Source: an uncultured Christensenellaceae bacterium
GTDB lineage: Bacteria > Bacillota > Clostridia > Christensenellales > Aristaeellaceae
Direction of reading: 5' to 3'
Length of the DNA: 50,331 nucleotides
Assembly (NCBI GenBank): GCA_905234985.1
Contig: CAJOJQ010000022.1
Coordinates: forward strand, 1 to 50,331
Shown here: piece after piece, positions 8,949 to 16,970 of the stretch
Layout of the letters: each line of letters starts with the position of its first letter
Numbering within the stretch: position 1 is the first letter of the stretch
Notes under the pieces: generated by a model
Told to the model about the DNA's origin: nothing
Databases searched by the model: none
What the model saw: the letters and a program-made list of their open reading frames with translations, nothing else
Made by a program: the position numbers and the translations under genes

Positions 8949-8968
8949 TTTTATCAATCTGTATATGC

Positions 8969-8995
8969 AAAAGCGCCGGAACGCCCGGCGCTTTT
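8969..8995. terminator. Bidirectional terminator between convergent genes
   Basis: The perfect 11-bp stem AAAAGCGCCGG / CCGGCGCTTTT with a 5-nt loop has A/T tracts on both sides. It serves the kinase gene (+) and the alpha/beta hydrolase gene (-). Confidence 0.85.
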
Positions 8996-8997
8996 GC

Positions 8998-10224
8998 TTA
9001 CTTTTGTTTGGGGAACTGTTCCAGGATCACCCCCGCTGGCGCGGCCTCCGGGAAGCCCGGCCAGCCCGTGCCCGCTTTGCTGTCCGCGTCCTTGCCGCAG
9101 GGAGTGGGCACGGTGAGGTATTTTGCCTTTTCCGCGTCGCCCTTCAGGAGGCTGTCAAAAAACGCGGTGACGAAGTGGCAGTTCAGGTCGTTCAGCCGCC
9201 GCGTGTCCCAGACGGGGTCGGCCCAGCGCTTGATGATCTCCCAGGAAGCGGACAGCGCTTCCACGGGGGCGGGGTTGTTGGCTACGTTGTGGCCGCATCG
9301 CTCGTAGCTGACGAAAATCCGGTCGGAGTTCGTCGCTCCCTGGCAGAAATTCCGCACCGCGTCATAGCCCACGGTTTTATCGGAGGTGCCGCAGAACCAG
9401 AGGGTGGGAACGTCGATATCCTCGGAGCGGGCGGGATCGAACCAGAAGGTGGCCGGAGCGAACAGCACGGCGGCCTTCACGGTTTTATCGCCGTGCCAGT
9501 CGGCTGCTTCCTCCACTTCCTCCGCCACGGGAGCGAAAACGTCTGCCAGCACTTTTTCGCTGATCCGCGCGCCCACAGTGCGCAGCGCGCCGTAGCCCCC
9601 CATGGAAAAGCCGAGCAGGCCTACCGCGTCAGGCAGCAGCATGCCCCGCAGGAAGCCTTCGCGGTTCAGCTTTTTCAATTGGGAAATGACGAACCGCTGA
9701 TCCAAAGACCGATGAATCACGGCGCTTTCGATGGAACCCTGGGCGGGGAAATCCGGGTAAGTGTTGTCCGTGTGTCCGATGGAAAGCACCACGTAACCCT
9801 TGCTGGACAGGTTTTCCGCCAAATTCACCAGCAGGATGCGGGAGCCGGGATAGCCGTGGGAAATCACCACCGCCGGACAGGGGCCTGCGGCAGCGTCCGG
9901 CTCCGCGTCCCGGAAGGCCCGGCCTTCAATGGAAAAAGGAACCAGGTTGTTCAAATCCGCCCGGCCCATATAATCGGTGTACACCGCCCGGCTATCATCC
10001 GTACCCGGCAGGGCGGGATACCAGACTTCCGCCGTCAGGGGCCGGTCGTATCGGGGATAGCGCCCGTTCTGCTTCCCGGCCAGCACGTCCGCCTGATTGA
10101 AGTCGGTCAGGGTGATGGTGCGCACGCCCGTCACCGTGTTCCCCCGGGCGGCCAGCACCGGCGCGCCAGGCAGCGCGTCGCCTAACATCGTACCCATGGG
10201 ATGCAGCTTTTGCCAATCGCTCAT
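8998..10224 (-). CDS. Alpha/beta hydrolase, dienelactone/PAF-acetylhydrolase-like
   Basis: Predicted serine hydrolase of 408 residues. The nucleophile elbow is GFSMGGYG (S207); an oxyanion-hole segment VVISHGYPGSR lies at 120-129, and a likely catalytic His is in RCGHNVANN near the C-terminal third. No clear signal peptide is present. Size and motif order resemble the PAF-acetylhydrolase-like or dienelactone-hydrolase-like families acting on esters. GAGGAGC about 8 nt before the ATG supports the start. It has its own promoter and shares a terminator with the convergent kinase gene. Nothing nearby points to the substrate. Confidence 0.8.
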   Translation of the reverse strand: MSDWQKLHPMGTMLGDALPGAPVLAARGNTVTGVRTITLTDFNQADVLAGKQNGRYPRYDRPLTAEVWYPALPGTDDSRAVYTDYMGRADLNNLVPFSIEGRAFRDAEPDAAAGPCPAVVISHGYPGSRILLVNLAENLSSKGYVVLSIGHTDNTYPDFPAQGSIESAVIHRSLDQRFVISQLKKLNREGFLRGMLLPDAVGLLGFSMGGYGALRTVGARISEKVLADVFAPVAEEVEEAADWHGDKTVKAAVLFAPATFWFDPARSEDIDVPTLWFCGTSDKTVGYDAVRNFCQGATNSDRIFVSYERCGHNVANNPAPVEALSASWEIIKRWADPVWDTRRLNDLNCHFVTAFFDSLLKGDAEKAKYLTVPTPCGKDADSKAGTGWPGFPEAAPAGVILEQFPKQK

Positions 10225-10254
10225 AAAAATCGCTCCTCGCTTTTTTCTGTATTG

Positions 10255-10283
10255 ATTATAGCATCGCTTTTGCCTCCAGTAAA
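10255..10283 (-). promoter_or_regulatory. Promoter of the alpha/beta hydrolase gene
   Basis: On the minus strand TTTACT (10278-10283), 17-bp spacer, TATAAT (10255-10260). Confidence 0.5.
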
Positions 10284-10303
10284 CCCTTGGGGCAAAAATA
10301 GGA

Positions 10304-10332
10304 TTGCAAAGGGCGCTCGCAGACCGTATAAT
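10304..10332 (+). promoter_or_regulatory. Promoter of the gene at 10365
   Basis: TTGCAA (10304-10309), 17-bp spacer, perfect TATAAT (10327-10332), 32 bp before the ATG. Confidence 0.6.
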
Positions 10333-10364
10333 GGAACGGACTGGAAAGAAGGAGGCGCGTCCCC

Positions 10365-12044
10365 ATGACCCTGTACGATCAGCTCTCCCCGGAAGGAAAA
10401 ACCCTGCTGGACGAAGCCGGAAAGCGGCTGGCGGCGGCCTATGATCCCGCTTTGCGTCTGGTTTCCTGGCGGTTTGACGAGGAAAGAGAGGTCAGCCTGC
10501 GGGCGTCTCTGTACTACGCCTTGACCCTCATGATCCGGGATGAAACGGGGGCCTGGGACTTGATCGAGGACATTTGCCGGGCAGTGCTGGCTTTACAGAT
10601 CGACGCGCCGGGCGAAATCTTCCACGGCGTGTTCCGCCACAATCCCACCGAAGCCCTTCCTCCCGCCGGGGCGCTGGACTATCATCGGCTGGGCCTGTAC
10701 GGGCGTTATTGGGCGGACTGTACCTGGGAGCGGGTGACGGACGGCTTTCATCAAAAACTGATTGCCCATCCAGCATTGAGCAAAGAGGCCGGGGCAATCG
10801 AAAACCTGCTGCGCAAGGCCCTGACCGACGCCGTGCCCGTGGTGTGGGACACCTACGAACCCAACCTCCGGGAATTTCTGCTGATGTGCTTTTCCATGCT
10901 GCTGCGCCACGGGGAAGGGCGCTTGAGCGCCGCCCTGAAAAACGACCTGCTTCACGGCGCGCGCCTTGCCATGGAGGGCAGCGTCACCCGGAGCAAAACC
11001 AATTTCACGCCCCTGAATACCAACATCCAATGCATGCACATTTTCCTGCTGGACTTTTTCGGAAAGCTGCTGCATGAACCCGCCTGGCGGGATTACGCTG
11101 TTTCCTACGCCCAGGAGATGCTTTCCCGCTACCAGGAACACCACGCCTGCGCCGAGTTCAATTCCCCCACTTACTGCGGGGTGGATCTGTCCACTTTGGG
11201 CTTCGTGCGGCGGTACAGCGATAGCCAAACGCTCATAGCCCTGGCGGAAGAGCTGGAAAGCGGCATATGGCGGGACATGGCGGACTTTTATAACCCGGCC
11301 ATGCGCAATTTCTGCGGCCCCTATTCCAGGGCATATGAATTAGAGATGGGTGCGCACACCTGCTTCTGCGATATGCTGTACTGGGTTTTGGGGGAGAAGG
11401 ATTTCCCCTGGCATCCCTTCTCCGTAGAAAGCGTGAACAACCCCCTGATGCTGTTGGGGGATATCCGCATGCCCGAGGACGTGAAGCGGGCCTTTTTGAC
11501 GCCCAAGCAGGACGTGACGGTGCGCCGTACCTTCCGGGAGCTTTCCGAACGGGGCGACCCGGAAAACAACAGCGCTTTGTGTACGGCGGAAGCATGGATC
11601 ACCCCGGAACTCATGGCGGGGGTCATGCGGGGCAGCGAAAACCCCAGCTACCAACTGCATCCCCTGGTGGTGTTCTGGCGGCAGAAAACGGGCCTTGGCA
11701 CCATCAAGCTGCTGCGCTGCCTGCCGGACGGGCAAATGACCCACCTGCACACCGTTTTCTTTCACGGGGAAATGGAAAAAAACCGCCTGACCATGGACGT
11801 GAACGCGAAGGTCAGGCGGGATGTGGATATTTTCTTTGAGATCGAATGTGACAATGCCGATACAATTGAAATCAGTGACAGCGAATGGCGCTTGCCCGGC
11901 CTGACGGTGGCGCTGAACGCCCAGGCCCCCCGGCCCACCGTGCGGAGAATCAATGCCCGCACCCTGCGGATGATTTATCCCGCGCGGATCAGCCAGCCGG
12001 ACACCATGCGCATGCGGTTTGAAATGACGCTGAACCTGTCGTAA
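10365..12044 (+). CDS. Conserved-looking protein of unknown function, possibly alpha/alpha toroid
   Basis: Cytosolic protein of 559 residues without signal peptide or membrane segment. The first 380 residues are rich in amphipathic helices with repeated Trp/Tyr/His, reminiscent of (alpha/alpha) toroid lyases and hydrolases. The block TPLNTNIQCMHIFLLDF (about 214-230) followed by CAEFNSPTYCGVDLSTLGF (about 263-281) looks like a conserved active-site region. The last 150 residues look all-beta. That order, helical toroid then beta-sandwich, is typical of heparinase- or alginate-lyase-like enzymes, but I cannot assign a family. GGAGG 9 nt upstream fixes the ATG. The gene ends 3 bp from the convergent thioesterase stop, with no terminator between them. 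Confidence 0.75.
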   Translation: MTLYDQLSPEGKTLLDEAGKRLAAAYDPALRLVSWRFDEEREVSLRASLYYALTLMIRDETGAWDLIEDICRAVLALQIDAPGEIFHGVFRHNPTEALPPAGALDYHRLGLYGRYWADCTWERVTDGFHQKLIAHPALSKEAGAIENLLRKALTDAVPVVWDTYEPNLREFLLMCFSMLLRHGEGRLSAALKNDLLHGARLAMEGSVTRSKTNFTPLNTNIQCMHIFLLDFFGKLLHEPAWRDYAVSYAQEMLSRYQEHHACAEFNSPTYCGVDLSTLGFVRRYSDSQTLIALAEELESGIWRDMADFYNPAMRNFCGPYSRAYELEMGAHTCFCDMLYWVLGEKDFPWHPFSVESVNNPLMLLGDIRMPEDVKRAFLTPKQDVTVRRTFRELSERGDPENNSALCTAEAWITPELMAGVMRGSENPSYQLHPLVVFWRQKTGLGTIKLLRCLPDGQMTHLHTVFFHGEMEKNRLTMDVNAKVRRDVDIFFEIECDNADTIEISDSEWRLPGLTVALNAQAPRPTVRRINARTLRMIYPARISQPDTMRMRFEMTLNLS

Positions 12045-12047
12045 GGC

Positions 12048-12779
12048 TTATCTTTCTCTCAGCTTTCCGCCCAGCTCAAAGTGCAGCTTATCATCGTGAT
12101 AGCCTGCCACCCGGTAATTCAGGCCGTTTTTGTACACCCGCAGGGTGATTTCCTGATCGGGGAGCACCTCGGAATCGTAATTGACCAGCAGGGTTTCTAA
12201 GCAATACTTGCGCATGATTTCCACGCCCAAAGCGTCGCAGGCCCAATCGGCGTAACGGGTGTTGTTGACGTGCTGGTTCACGTCCAGGTCGAAATAGACG
12301 GGCTTGCGCCAGAGGGTCTTTTCCTCGCCGTCCACCGTGTCCACGGTGGCGGGCAGGCCGATAGGCACGGGCAGGTCGGCGTTGTCCGGCAGGATCTTGG
12401 CGATGTCCCCCGGCGGGAGCATGCGGCGGTTCTGGATGTCCAGCAGCGCCCAGAGGGTGGCGGCGCAGCCTAAGGTATTGCCTTCCTCGTCCCGGAAGAA
12501 ATAATAGCGGGGGAAGAACCAGCGGCGGTTGGCGGTGGGGAAGGTTTCGGCGGTGATGCGGTCGCCGATCTTGGGATACTTGTCCATGTGGATTTCACAG
12601 CGGGTCAGGATCCACACGATATTGTTTTGGATCAGGGTATTTCGCCCGCAGCCCAAAAGGTCCGAATGGGTGCCCGCCAGTTCCTGCATGATCTGCATGA
12701 TAGCGCTGGGCCGCAGGGCGCCCATAAAATCGCAATCGCTGGTACGAACCAAGAATTCTTCCTGATATGTTTTATTCAT
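12048..12779 (-). CDS. Acyl-ACP thioesterase
   Basis: Hydrolyses acyl-ACP to free fatty acid and holo-ACP in the cytosol, ending fatty-acid elongation. The protein has 243 residues and two hot-dog domains like plant FatA/FatB and bacterial TE14 members. The second domain carries the catalytic motif DLDVNQHVNNTRY (N168, H170). ATG 12779 is preferred over ATG 12791 because GGAGG (12785-12789 on plus) sits 5 nt before it and lies inside the longer version. The gene follows the terminator of tpiA and has no fatty-acid genes next to it. In Clostridia such enzymes adjust acyl-chain pools; chain-length preference cannot be read here. Confidence 0.88.
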   Translation of the reverse strand: MNKTYQEEFLVRTSDCDFMGALRPSAIMQIMQELAGTHSDLLGCGRNTLIQNNIVWILTRCEIHMDKYPKIGDRITAETFPTANRRWFFPRYYFFRDEEGNTLGCAATLWALLDIQNRRMLPPGDIAKILPDNADLPVPIGLPATVDTVDGEEKTLWRKPVYFDLDVNQHVNNTRYADWACDALGVEIMRKYCLETLLVNYDSEVLPDQEITLRVYKNGLNYRVAGYHDDKLHFELGGKLRER

Positions 12780-12839
12780 AGCTTCCTCCATGATTTCTTC
12801 CGTCCGGTGCTTTCCCGGAAGCCGCCGACGCGCGGAAAA

Positions 12840-12867
12840 CCCCGCCTTTCATTGCTGAAAAGCGGGG
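12840..12867 (-). terminator. Terminator of the glycolytic operon after tpiA
   Basis: The stem CCCCGC-CTTTC / GAAAA-GCGGGG has one mismatch and continues into TTTT on the minus strand. It lies 20 bp beyond the tpiA stop. Confidence 0.65.
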
Positions 12868-12887
12868 ACTTTGCTTGTAAAGCGGGA

Positions 12888-13640
12888 TTACTTATCGTAG
12901 TTCACGACCAGGGAGAAGTCGGGAGCCTTCAAGGACGCGCCGCCGATGAGGCCGCCGTCGATTTCGGGCTGGGCCATGAGGCCCTTCACGTTCTTGGGGT
13001 TCATGCTGCCGCCGTACTGGATGCGCACAGCGTCGGCCACTTCCTTGCCGTACTTGCGGCAGATGGCGGCGCGGATGACACCGATGGTCTCGTTGGCCTG
13101 CTCGTCGGTGGCGGTGAGGCCGGTGCCGATGGCCCACACGGGTTCATAGGCCACGACCACGTTCTTGACTTCGTCGGGGGTCAGGCCGTTGAGGGCGATG
13201 AGGGTCTGGTATTCCACCAGAGCGTCGGTGTAGCCCGCTTCGCGCTCTTCCTTGCGCTCGCCCACGCAGATGATGGGGGTCAGGCCCGCTTTCACGGCGG
13301 CCAGAGTGCGCAGGTTCACGGTAGCGTCGGTTTCGCCGAAGTACTGACGGCGTTCGCTGTGGCCGATGATGACGTATTCCACGCCCGCTTCCTTCAGCAT
13401 GGCGGCGGAAAGCTCGCCAGTGTAAGCGCCGGATTCCTTGAAGTGTACGTTCTGCGCACCGAGATGAATGTTGGAGCCTTCCACGGCTTCCTTCACGGCA
13501 TAGATGTCCACGGCGGGAACGCACACGACGACCGTTGCGTTGGCATCCGCAACCAGGGGCTTCAATTCATTAACCAGGGCCTTCGCCTCGGCGGGGGTTT
13601 TATTCATTTTCCAGTTACCGGCAATGATCGGTTTCCGCAT
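12888..13640 (-). CDS. tpiA: Triosephosphate isomerase
   Basis: Interconverts dihydroxyacetone phosphate and glyceraldehyde 3-phosphate. At 250 residues it has the usual length. Catalytic residues are K11 in AGNWKMN, H93 in IGHSERRQYF and E165 in VAYEPVWAIGTG; the phosphate-binding QYGGSMNPKN segment is present. ATG follows GAGGTG at good spacing. It is the last gene of cggR-pgk-tpiA. A strong intergenic hairpin (13694-13734) separates it from pgk, and a TATAAT-like box (13663-13668 on plus) could supply extra local transcription, though no good -35 is seen. Confidence 0.97.
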   Translation of the reverse strand: MRKPIIAGNWKMNKTPAEAKALVNELKPLVADANATVVVCVPAVDIYAVKEAVEGSNIHLGAQNVHFKESGAYTGELSAAMLKEAGVEYVIIGHSERRQYFGETDATVNLRTLAAVKAGLTPIICVGERKEEREAGYTDALVEYQTLIALNGLTPDEVKNVVVAYEPVWAIGTGLTATDEQANETIGVIRAAICRKYGKEVADAVRIQYGGSMNPKNVKGLMAQPEIDGGLIGGASLKAPDFSLVVNYDK

Positions 13641-13693
13641 GGGAATGCACCTCTTTCAAATTATTATAAAGGGAAGGCTTTCTTTGGGAGGGC

Positions 13694-13734
13694 GCGGGAG
13701 GGCCTTTCTTTCTCCTGAAAGAAAGGTCCTCCCG
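13694..13734 (-). promoter_or_regulatory. Intergenic hairpin between pgk and tpiA
   Basis: A near-perfect inverted repeat of about 18 bp (GCGGGAGG...CCTCCCGC) with a 4-nt loop. It has no T-run on the coding strand, so it is more likely an mRNA processing or stability element, or a partial attenuator, than a terminator. Confidence 0.5.
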
Positions 13735-13746
13735 CAAAAACCTTCA

Positions 13747-15054
13747 TTATTTGTCGTTCAGCGCCGCAACGCCGGGCAGGGTCTTGCCTTCCAGGTATTC
13801 CAGGGAAGCGCCGCCGCCGGTGGAGATGTGGGTCATCTTGGGGGCCAGGCCCATCTGTTCCACAGCCGCCGCGCTGTCGCCGCCGCCGATGATGGTCACG
13901 GCGTCGCTGTCGGCCATGGCCTGGGCCACGCCCAAAGTGCCCTTGGCCAGGACGGGATTCTCAAACACGCCCATGGGGCCGTTCCAAACCACGGTCTTGG
14001 CGGCTTTGATGGCTTCACCGAAGAGCGCGACGGTCTTGGGGCCGATGTCGCAGCCCTGCATATCGGCGGGGATCTTATCGGAATCTACCACGCAGGTTTC
14101 GATTTCAGCGTTGATGGGATTGGGGAATTCTTTCACGATCACGGAGTCGATGGGCAGAAGGAGCTTGACGCCCTTTTCTTCGGCCTTCTTCATCATGTCC
14201 TGGCAGTATTCGATCTTGCTGGCGTCCAGCAGGGACTGGCCGATTTCATAGCCCTTGGCCTTGAGGAAGGTGAAGGCCATGCCGCCGCCGATGATGAGGG
14301 TGTCCACTTTTTCAAGCAGATTGTTGATCACGTTCAGCTTGTCTTCGATCTTCGCGCCGCCTAAGACAGCCACGAAGGGCCGGTCGGCGTTTTCCAGGGC
14401 CTTGCCCATGATGCGCAGTTCTTTTTCGATCAGGTAACCGCAGACGGCGGGCAGATAGTGGGTCACGCCCTCGGTGGAGGCATGGGCGCGGTGGGCGGTG
14501 CCGAAAGCGTCGTTGACGAACAGCTCGGCCATGGAGGCCAGGGCCTTGGCGAATTCGGGATCGTTCTTTTCTTCTTCGGCGTGGAAGCGCAGGTTCTGCA
14601 GCACCATCACCTGGCCGGGCTTAAGGGCGGCGGCCTTGGCCTGGGCGTCGGGGCCGATGACGTCGTTGGCCATGATGACTTCCTGGCCCAGCAATTCGGA
14701 CAGGCGCTTGGCAACGGGGGCCAGGCTCAGCTTGGTCACGTCCTTCTTGGCCTTTTCCAGGGCGGCGGCGGTGGCTTCGGCCTGCTCGGCTTCGGGCAGC
14801 TTTTCGATCTTGGCCTTTTCCTTCTTGTTCAGCTTCAGCGTCGCATTGAACACGTTGTGGGGCTTGCCCATATGGCTGCACAGGATCAGGGCCGCGCCGT
14901 TGTTCAGCAGATACTTGATGGTGGGCAGCGCGCCGTTGATGCGGTTTTCATCGGTGATGCGTTCGCCGTCCATGGGCACGTTGAAGTCTACACGGCAAAG
15001 TACCTTTTTGCCCTGCACGTTTACATCCTCGATGGTTTTCTTGTTCAGGCTCAT
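13747..15054 (-). CDS. pgk: Phosphoglycerate kinase with an internal insertion
   Basis: Makes ATP and 3-phosphoglycerate from 1,3-bisphosphoglycerate. The substrate motif [10 protein letters not shown] (21-30), the nucleotide-binding [11 protein letters not shown] and the C-terminal [17 protein letters not shown] are intact. At 435 residues it is about 35-40 longer than the usual 395-400. The extra length is a Lys/Glu/Ala-rich helical stretch at about 68-108, between SHMGKP and [10 protein letters not shown], where ordinary enzymes have a short loop. ATG 15054 is chosen because GGAGTG is 8 nt upstream and the family N-terminus ([17 protein letters not shown]) begins there; longer in-frame versions read into cggR. 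It is the middle gene of cggR-pgk-tpiA. Confidence 0.95.
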   Translation of the reverse strand: MSLNKKTIEDVNVQGKKVLCRVDFNVPMDGERITDENRINGALPTIKYLLNNGAALILCSHMGKPHNVFNATLKLNKKEKAKIEKLPEAEQAEATAAALEKAKKDVTKLSLAPVAKRLSELLGQEVIMANDVIGPDAQAKAAALKPGQVMVLQNLRFHAEEEKNDPEFAKALASMAELFVNDAFGTAHRAHASTEGVTHYLPAVCGYLIEKELRIMGKALENADRPFVAVLGGAKIEDKLNVINNLLEKVDTLIIGGGMAFTFLKAKGYEIGQSLLDASKIEYCQDMMKKAEEKGVKLLLPIDSVIVKEFPNPINAEIETCVVDSDKIPADMQGCDIGPKTVALFGEAIKAAKTVVWNGPMGVFENPVLAKGTLGVAQAMADSDAVTIIGGGDSAAAVEQMGLAPKMTHISTGGGASLEYLEGKTLPGVAALNDK

Positions 15055-15139
15055 GTTGATGCACTCCTTTTTCTTTCCTATTTGGTAAAGTGGGGTGTTG
15101 TATGCCAAAGTCCGGATACTCCGAACCGTGGTATCAGGT

Positions 15140-16177
15140 TTATTTCCCGGCCTGTGCGCCCAGGAGGCCCACGATCTTCTGGGCTGCTGCTTCGTCGGTG
15201 ATGAGGGAATCGTGGACCTCGTGGCGGGAGGCGGCGATGATGGCCTCCGCCTTGCGCTCCCCGGCGGCAACGGCCACCATTTTGCTTTCCTTGTAGGCTT
15301 TGCCGAGACCCAGGGACACGGTGCTGGTCTGCAATACGGTTTTCCCTTCGATATTGAAGAAATCGCCGAAGGCCTCCCCCACCGCCCGGTGCTTTTTCAG
15401 CAGCTCCAGGGCTTCCACGCTCAAATGGCGGCGCTGGGCCATGCTGTCCGCCCGGCCTACGCCATGCACCACCAAGTCGGCGCGCTGCAAAAGCTCCAGG
15501 GTCTCCCGAACCTCCGGCAGCTTCATCATTTCCTGCAAAGCCGCCGCGTCCAGGGAATCGGGCACGTGCATCACCCGATGATGGCCGCCGATCCGGCGGG
15601 CGATTTCCGCCGCCACGGCGTTGGCCTGGGTCTCCACGGAGGAACCCACGCCGCCCCTTGCGGGCACAACCATCACGTTCATTGGGGTGGCGGATTGGAT
15701 GCCATGGGCCAGCTCGCTCATGGTGCGGCCCCCGGTGACAGCCAGGGTGGTGCCGCTTTGCAGCAGCTTGTGCACCCGATGGGCGGCGGCGCGGCCCACC
15801 TCTTTCAGCACCTGGGGATCGGCGTCGGCGTTCCCGGCCACCACCACCACGTGGGGCACGCCCAAGAGCTGGGACAGGGCGTGTTCCAGCTTGGTCAGGC
15901 CGAACATGGCGCGGCTCAAATCGTGGGCGCCGGAAAGCACTTCGATGGATTGGGGGGTCAGCTGCATGCCCGCCGCGTCCATGGTAATAAGCCCCTGTTC
16001 TTTCAGGGCGGCGGCGGCGGCCCGCACCTCCCGTTCCGGCAGGTTCAGCCGCGCGGCCAAGGCCCGGCGGCCCACAGGCTGCATGCTTTCAATGGAGGAA
16101 AGCACCTGTGCCCGGCGGCCTATATCGGCCATCAGATCGGGCGCGATGCGGCTTAAAACGGTCATTTCATCCAGCAC
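15140..16177 (-). CDS. cggR: Central glycolytic genes regulator, SorC/DeoR-type
   Basis: Transcription repressor of glycolytic genes, expected to respond to fructose-1,6-bisphosphate. The protein has 345 residues. Residues 30-75 form a winged helix-turn-helix ([19 protein letters not shown]) and residues 90-340 the sugar-binding domain ([39 protein letters not shown]). The start is GTG with GGAGG 9 nt upstream. It heads cggR-pgk-tpiA, as in Bacillus, but gapA, normally next, is absent. Autoregulation is expected from the family. I could not see a convincing pair of CggR direct-repeat operators between the promoter and the start. Confidence 0.92.
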   Translation of the reverse strand: MLDEMTVLSRIAPDLMADIGRRAQVLSSIESMQPVGRRALAARLNLPEREVRAAAAALKEQGLITMDAAGMQLTPQSIEVLSGAHDLSRAMFGLTKLEHALSQLLGVPHVVVVAGNADADPQVLKEVGRAAAHRVHKLLQSGTTLAVTGGRTMSELAHGIQSATPMNVMVVPARGGVGSSVETQANAVAAEIARRIGGHHRVMHVPDSLDAAALQEMMKLPEVRETLELLQRADLVVHGVGRADSMAQRRHLSVEALELLKKHRAVGEAFGDFFNIEGKTVLQTSTVSLGLGKAYKESKMVAVAAGERKAEAIIAASRHEVHDSLITDEAAAQKIVGLLGAQAGK

Positions 16178-16248
16178 CGGCGATTTCCTCCTTTCCCCTT
16201 TGTGGTCATAGCTTGCCCCACTAGGCGAATGTTGACCCGCTGAAATTT

Positions 16249-16277
16249 AGTATACCATATCGCCTCCCGAATGTAAA
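16249..16277 (-). promoter_or_regulatory. Promoter of cggR-pgk-tpiA
   Basis: On the minus strand TTTACA (16272-16277), 17-bp spacer, TATACT (16249-16254). It leaves a leader of about 65 nt, room for an operator. Confidence 0.6.
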
Positions 16278-16356
16278 GAGAACGAAAGGCATTTAACGGA
16301 TTCTTCACACATTATCAGCCGCATATTGTATACAAAAATTTTTTTGATTTTCCCCC

Positions 16357-16385
16357 TTGCATTTTTCCTGGTTTGGGTGTAATAT
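16357..16385 (+). promoter_or_regulatory. Promoter of tRNA-Thr
   Basis: TTGCAT (16357-16362), 17-bp spacer, TAATAT (16380-16385), 21 bp upstream of the mature tRNA. Confidence 0.5.
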
Positions 16386-16406
16386 ATCACCGTTGCCCCG
16401 CTTGAC

Positions 16407-16482
<76 letters not shown>

Positions 16483-16484
16483 GT

Positions 16485-16513
16485 AAACCAGTCAGAAATG
16501 GCTGGTTTTTTTG
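16485..16513 (+). terminator. Terminator of tRNA-Thr
   Basis: The stem AACCAGTC / GGCTGGTT (one G-U pair) is followed by seven T, starting 3 bp after the CCA end. Confidence 0.85.
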
Positions 16514-16568
16514 TGCGCCAAGTATAGCACGGCATAAAGAATCCAGGGCGCGCTTGCCCTGGATTCTT

Positions 16569-16811
16569 TTAATTCATCAGCACGGCATTTTGATACAGGC
16601 AATCAGGCGCAATGTCCTGCCCGTCCGGCCAAGCCACGGACAGCCCTTCCACCTTTACGGCCCGAAAGACCTTTTCATCCAGCAATTCGGAGAACCATTC
16701 TCCGCGCAGATAAGGTTTTACGTCAAACAGGCGGCGTTCACCATTATTGAAATCCACTTGCAGCATATAATCAGGAAGCGGCTTCACCGCAATAGCCTTT
16801 GGATAAATCAT
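16569..16811 (-). CDS. DUF2442 protein
   Basis: Small protein of 80 residues with the DUF2442 pattern: a first strand ending in VKPLPDYMLQVDF, then NGERRLFDVKPYL, and the C-terminal signature WPDGQDIAPDCLY. The family is usually encoded next to a DUF4160 protein and the pair has toxin-antitoxin-like features; function is unproven. ATG 16811 has GGAGG 7 nt upstream. The partner here survives only as a 3' fragment (16826-16970), so this gene looks orphaned. It lies just downstream of proA. Confidence 0.8.
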   Translation of the reverse strand: MIYPKAIAVKPLPDYMLQVDFNNGERRLFDVKPYLRGEWFSELLDEKVFRAVKVEGLSVAWPDGQDIAPDCLYQNAVLMN

Positions 16812-16825
16812 GATCTTCCCTCCCA

Positions 16826-16970
16826 TCAGCGCAAGGGTTCCACTTTGAAATACTTTTTGCCAGCGGACAGCAAATCCCAGTTTTCTTGCAGTTCCTTTTG
16901 CCGCATTTCTACCCAAACCAGCAGCGTCCTCAGCTTTTTAGAAGGCAGATCGCCTCTAAAACATAAAAGA
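16826..16970 (-). pseudogene. Remnant of a DUF4160-like gene
   Basis: Reading the minus strand, an uninterrupted stretch ends at TGA 16828-16826 and gives DLPSKKLRTLLVWVEMRQ, then KELQENWDLLSAGKKYF and VEPLR. This matches the C-terminal half of DUF4160 proteins (LH/EL..NW..... pattern). The 5' half, with the family's GDHNPPHFHA-type region, is missing because proA ends at 16971. The first ATG in frame is at 16906, leaving only 26 codons. It is followed 14 bp later by the DUF2442 start, the usual gene order for this pair. The family call is from memory of the pattern. Confidence 0.55.

Noticed and set aside
16178..16248. CggR operator
   Set aside because: I looked for the paired direct-repeat CggR site and saw only weak partial matches, so it is not annotated.
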